From Effusibacillus pohliae DSM 22757 (GTDB taxonomy: Bacteria > Bacillota > Bacilli > Tumebacillales > Effusibacillaceae): a stretch of DNA of 33,244 bases. Both the position numbers and the translations under genes were made by a program. The stretch covers positions 1 to 33,244 of the forward strand of contig NZ_AQXL01000104.1 of the NCBI RefSeq assembly GCF_000376225.1. Direction: 5' to 3'. Below the pieces are notes generated by a model. It had not been told where the DNA came from. It worked only from the letters and a program-made list of their open reading frames with translations, and did no database searches. Shown one piece after another: positions 32,958-33,244 of the stretch; the first letter of the stretch is position 1, and every line of letters starts with the position of its first letter.

Positions 32958-32995
32958 ACCGCTCACGCTATTTGGCGGCGAGTGAGCGGTTTTTT
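32958..32995 (+). terminator. Terminator-like hairpin; carries the 20-bp repeat shared with the left edge
   Basis: ACCGCTCAC (32958-32966) and GTGAGCGGT (32982-32990) form a perfect 9-bp stem followed by TTTTTT (32990-32995), a good intrinsic terminator for yugP read-through. Bases 32959-32978 (CCGCTCACGCTATTTGGCGG) recur, inverted, at 172-191. Confidence 0.7.
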
Positions 32996-33024
32996 GTCAT
33001 GTTCAATGTCGGAGGATTCTTCGG

Positions 33025-33064
33025 ATGATTGTCGTATCATGATCCGTATCGTAACGACAATCAT
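33025..33064. repeat. Inverted repeat, 11-bp perfect arms
   Basis: ATGATTGTCGT (33025-33035) and ACGACAATCAT (33054-33064) flank an 18-bp centre containing ATCATGAT. No T-run follows. An excellent GGAGGTGA ribosome-site sequence (33069-33076) comes next but no start codon stands at the right distance. Confidence 0.55.
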
Positions 33065-33080
33065 TACGGAGGTGAAAAAA

Positions 33081-33124
33081 GGAAGAGAGACCCTGCAGGT
33101 TGGCCGCCTCTGAGTCTCTCTTCC
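33081..33124. repeat. Inverted repeat, 11-bp perfect arms
   Basis: GGAAGAGAGAC (33081-33091) and GTCTCTCTTCC (33114-33124) around a 22-bp centre. A third small stem, CCCGGT / ACCGGG (33129-33144), follows at once. The row of hairpins looks like mobile-element ends or a regulatory leader. Confidence 0.55.
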
Positions 33125-33163
33125 GGTGCCCGGTTGTTACCGGGTACAACAATAACTATGCCT

Positions 33164-33244
33164 TCATGTTACAGCGCCCTCTTTGCTGATGTCCAGTCCT
33201 ATATGCAATTTTGTGAGGCTCCTGACCTGGATGCGATTCGCCCG
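33164..33244 (-). pseudogene. Possible IS110-type transposase N-terminal remnant at the window edge
   Basis: On the minus strand a frame open from the window edge reads RANRIQVRSLTK then LHIGLDISKEGAVT and stops with TGA at 33166-33164. The string GLDISKE after a short basic leader is the usual start of IS110/IS1111 transposases (GxDxxK, with the first catalytic Asp). If so it is cut off after the motif. On the plus strand an ATG at 33158 opens another frame to the edge without a ribosome site, so this call is weak. Confidence 0.25.

Noticed and set aside
33039-33113. 24-codon frame starting at an ATG in the right-edge repeats
   Set aside because: No ribosome site at the correct distance, and it lies across two inverted repeats.

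Overview
The window reads as chromosomal DNA of a fairly GC-rich, low-complexity-poor Gram-positive, most likely a Bacillales member near the Alicyclobacillaceae or a related family. The signs are strong GGAGG-type ribosome sites, TTGACA/TATAAT-type promoters, a DinR/LexA-type SOS box, a YsiA/FadR-etfB-etfA operon, the MpsA/MpsB/MpsC proteins and a YugP-type peptidase. The taxonomic guess is inference from content. I see no rRNA, tRNA, CRISPR array or intact insertion sequence.

Layout. Positions 265-4998 (minus) hold a hydantoinase/oxoprolinase-type hyuA-hyuB pair, a small cupin and an XRE-cupin regulator. Positions 5313-8297 hold eroded remnants of an ectoine operon (ectC, ectD), a VIT1/CCC1-like protein, an SbtA-like bicarbonate permease, and a gutted second copy of mpsC. 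Positions 8561-12216 (minus) are a glycolate oxidase unit (GntR regulator, glcD, glcF). Positions 12321-19243 hold a PrcB-domain protein, ispH, a lipoprotein with a polymorphic-toxin-like domain next to a Cys-rich zinc-ribbon protein, an SOS-box-controlled SPL-type radical SAM gene, a small membrane protein, a GNAT enzyme, an AI-2E family transporter and an inositol-phosphatase family gene. Positions 19545-24712 carry the inorganic-carbon uptake locus: mpsC diverging from dabB-dabA (mpsA-mpsB). Positions 24775-31623 hold a low-molecular-weight phosphatase, a cyclophilin lipoprotein, fadR-etfB-etfA, a DUF318-type permease and an MFS transporter. Positions 31650-32840 hold a carbonic anhydrase remnant and a Mn2+ (yybP-ykoY) riboswitch in front of a YugP-type metallopeptidase. 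The right edge is a cluster of inverted repeats.

How it fits together. The most coherent theme is inorganic carbon: a DAB/Mps bicarbonate-CO2 uptake system, an SbtA-like permease, two mpsC copies (one dead) and a dead beta-carbonic anhydrase lie within 24 kb. Both transporter genes have a strong terminator-type hairpin directly ahead of their ribosome site, and for dabB this lies in a leader of about 240 nt, which suggests attenuation. Four genes (ectC, ectD, the second mpsC, the carbonic anhydrase) have been destroyed by loss of their interior or front with recognisable ends left behind, so this chromosome segment is shrinking by deletion. Regulation is unusually readable: Mn2+ riboswitch, LexA box, GntR-type and TetR-type palindromes all sit in or beside clear promoters.
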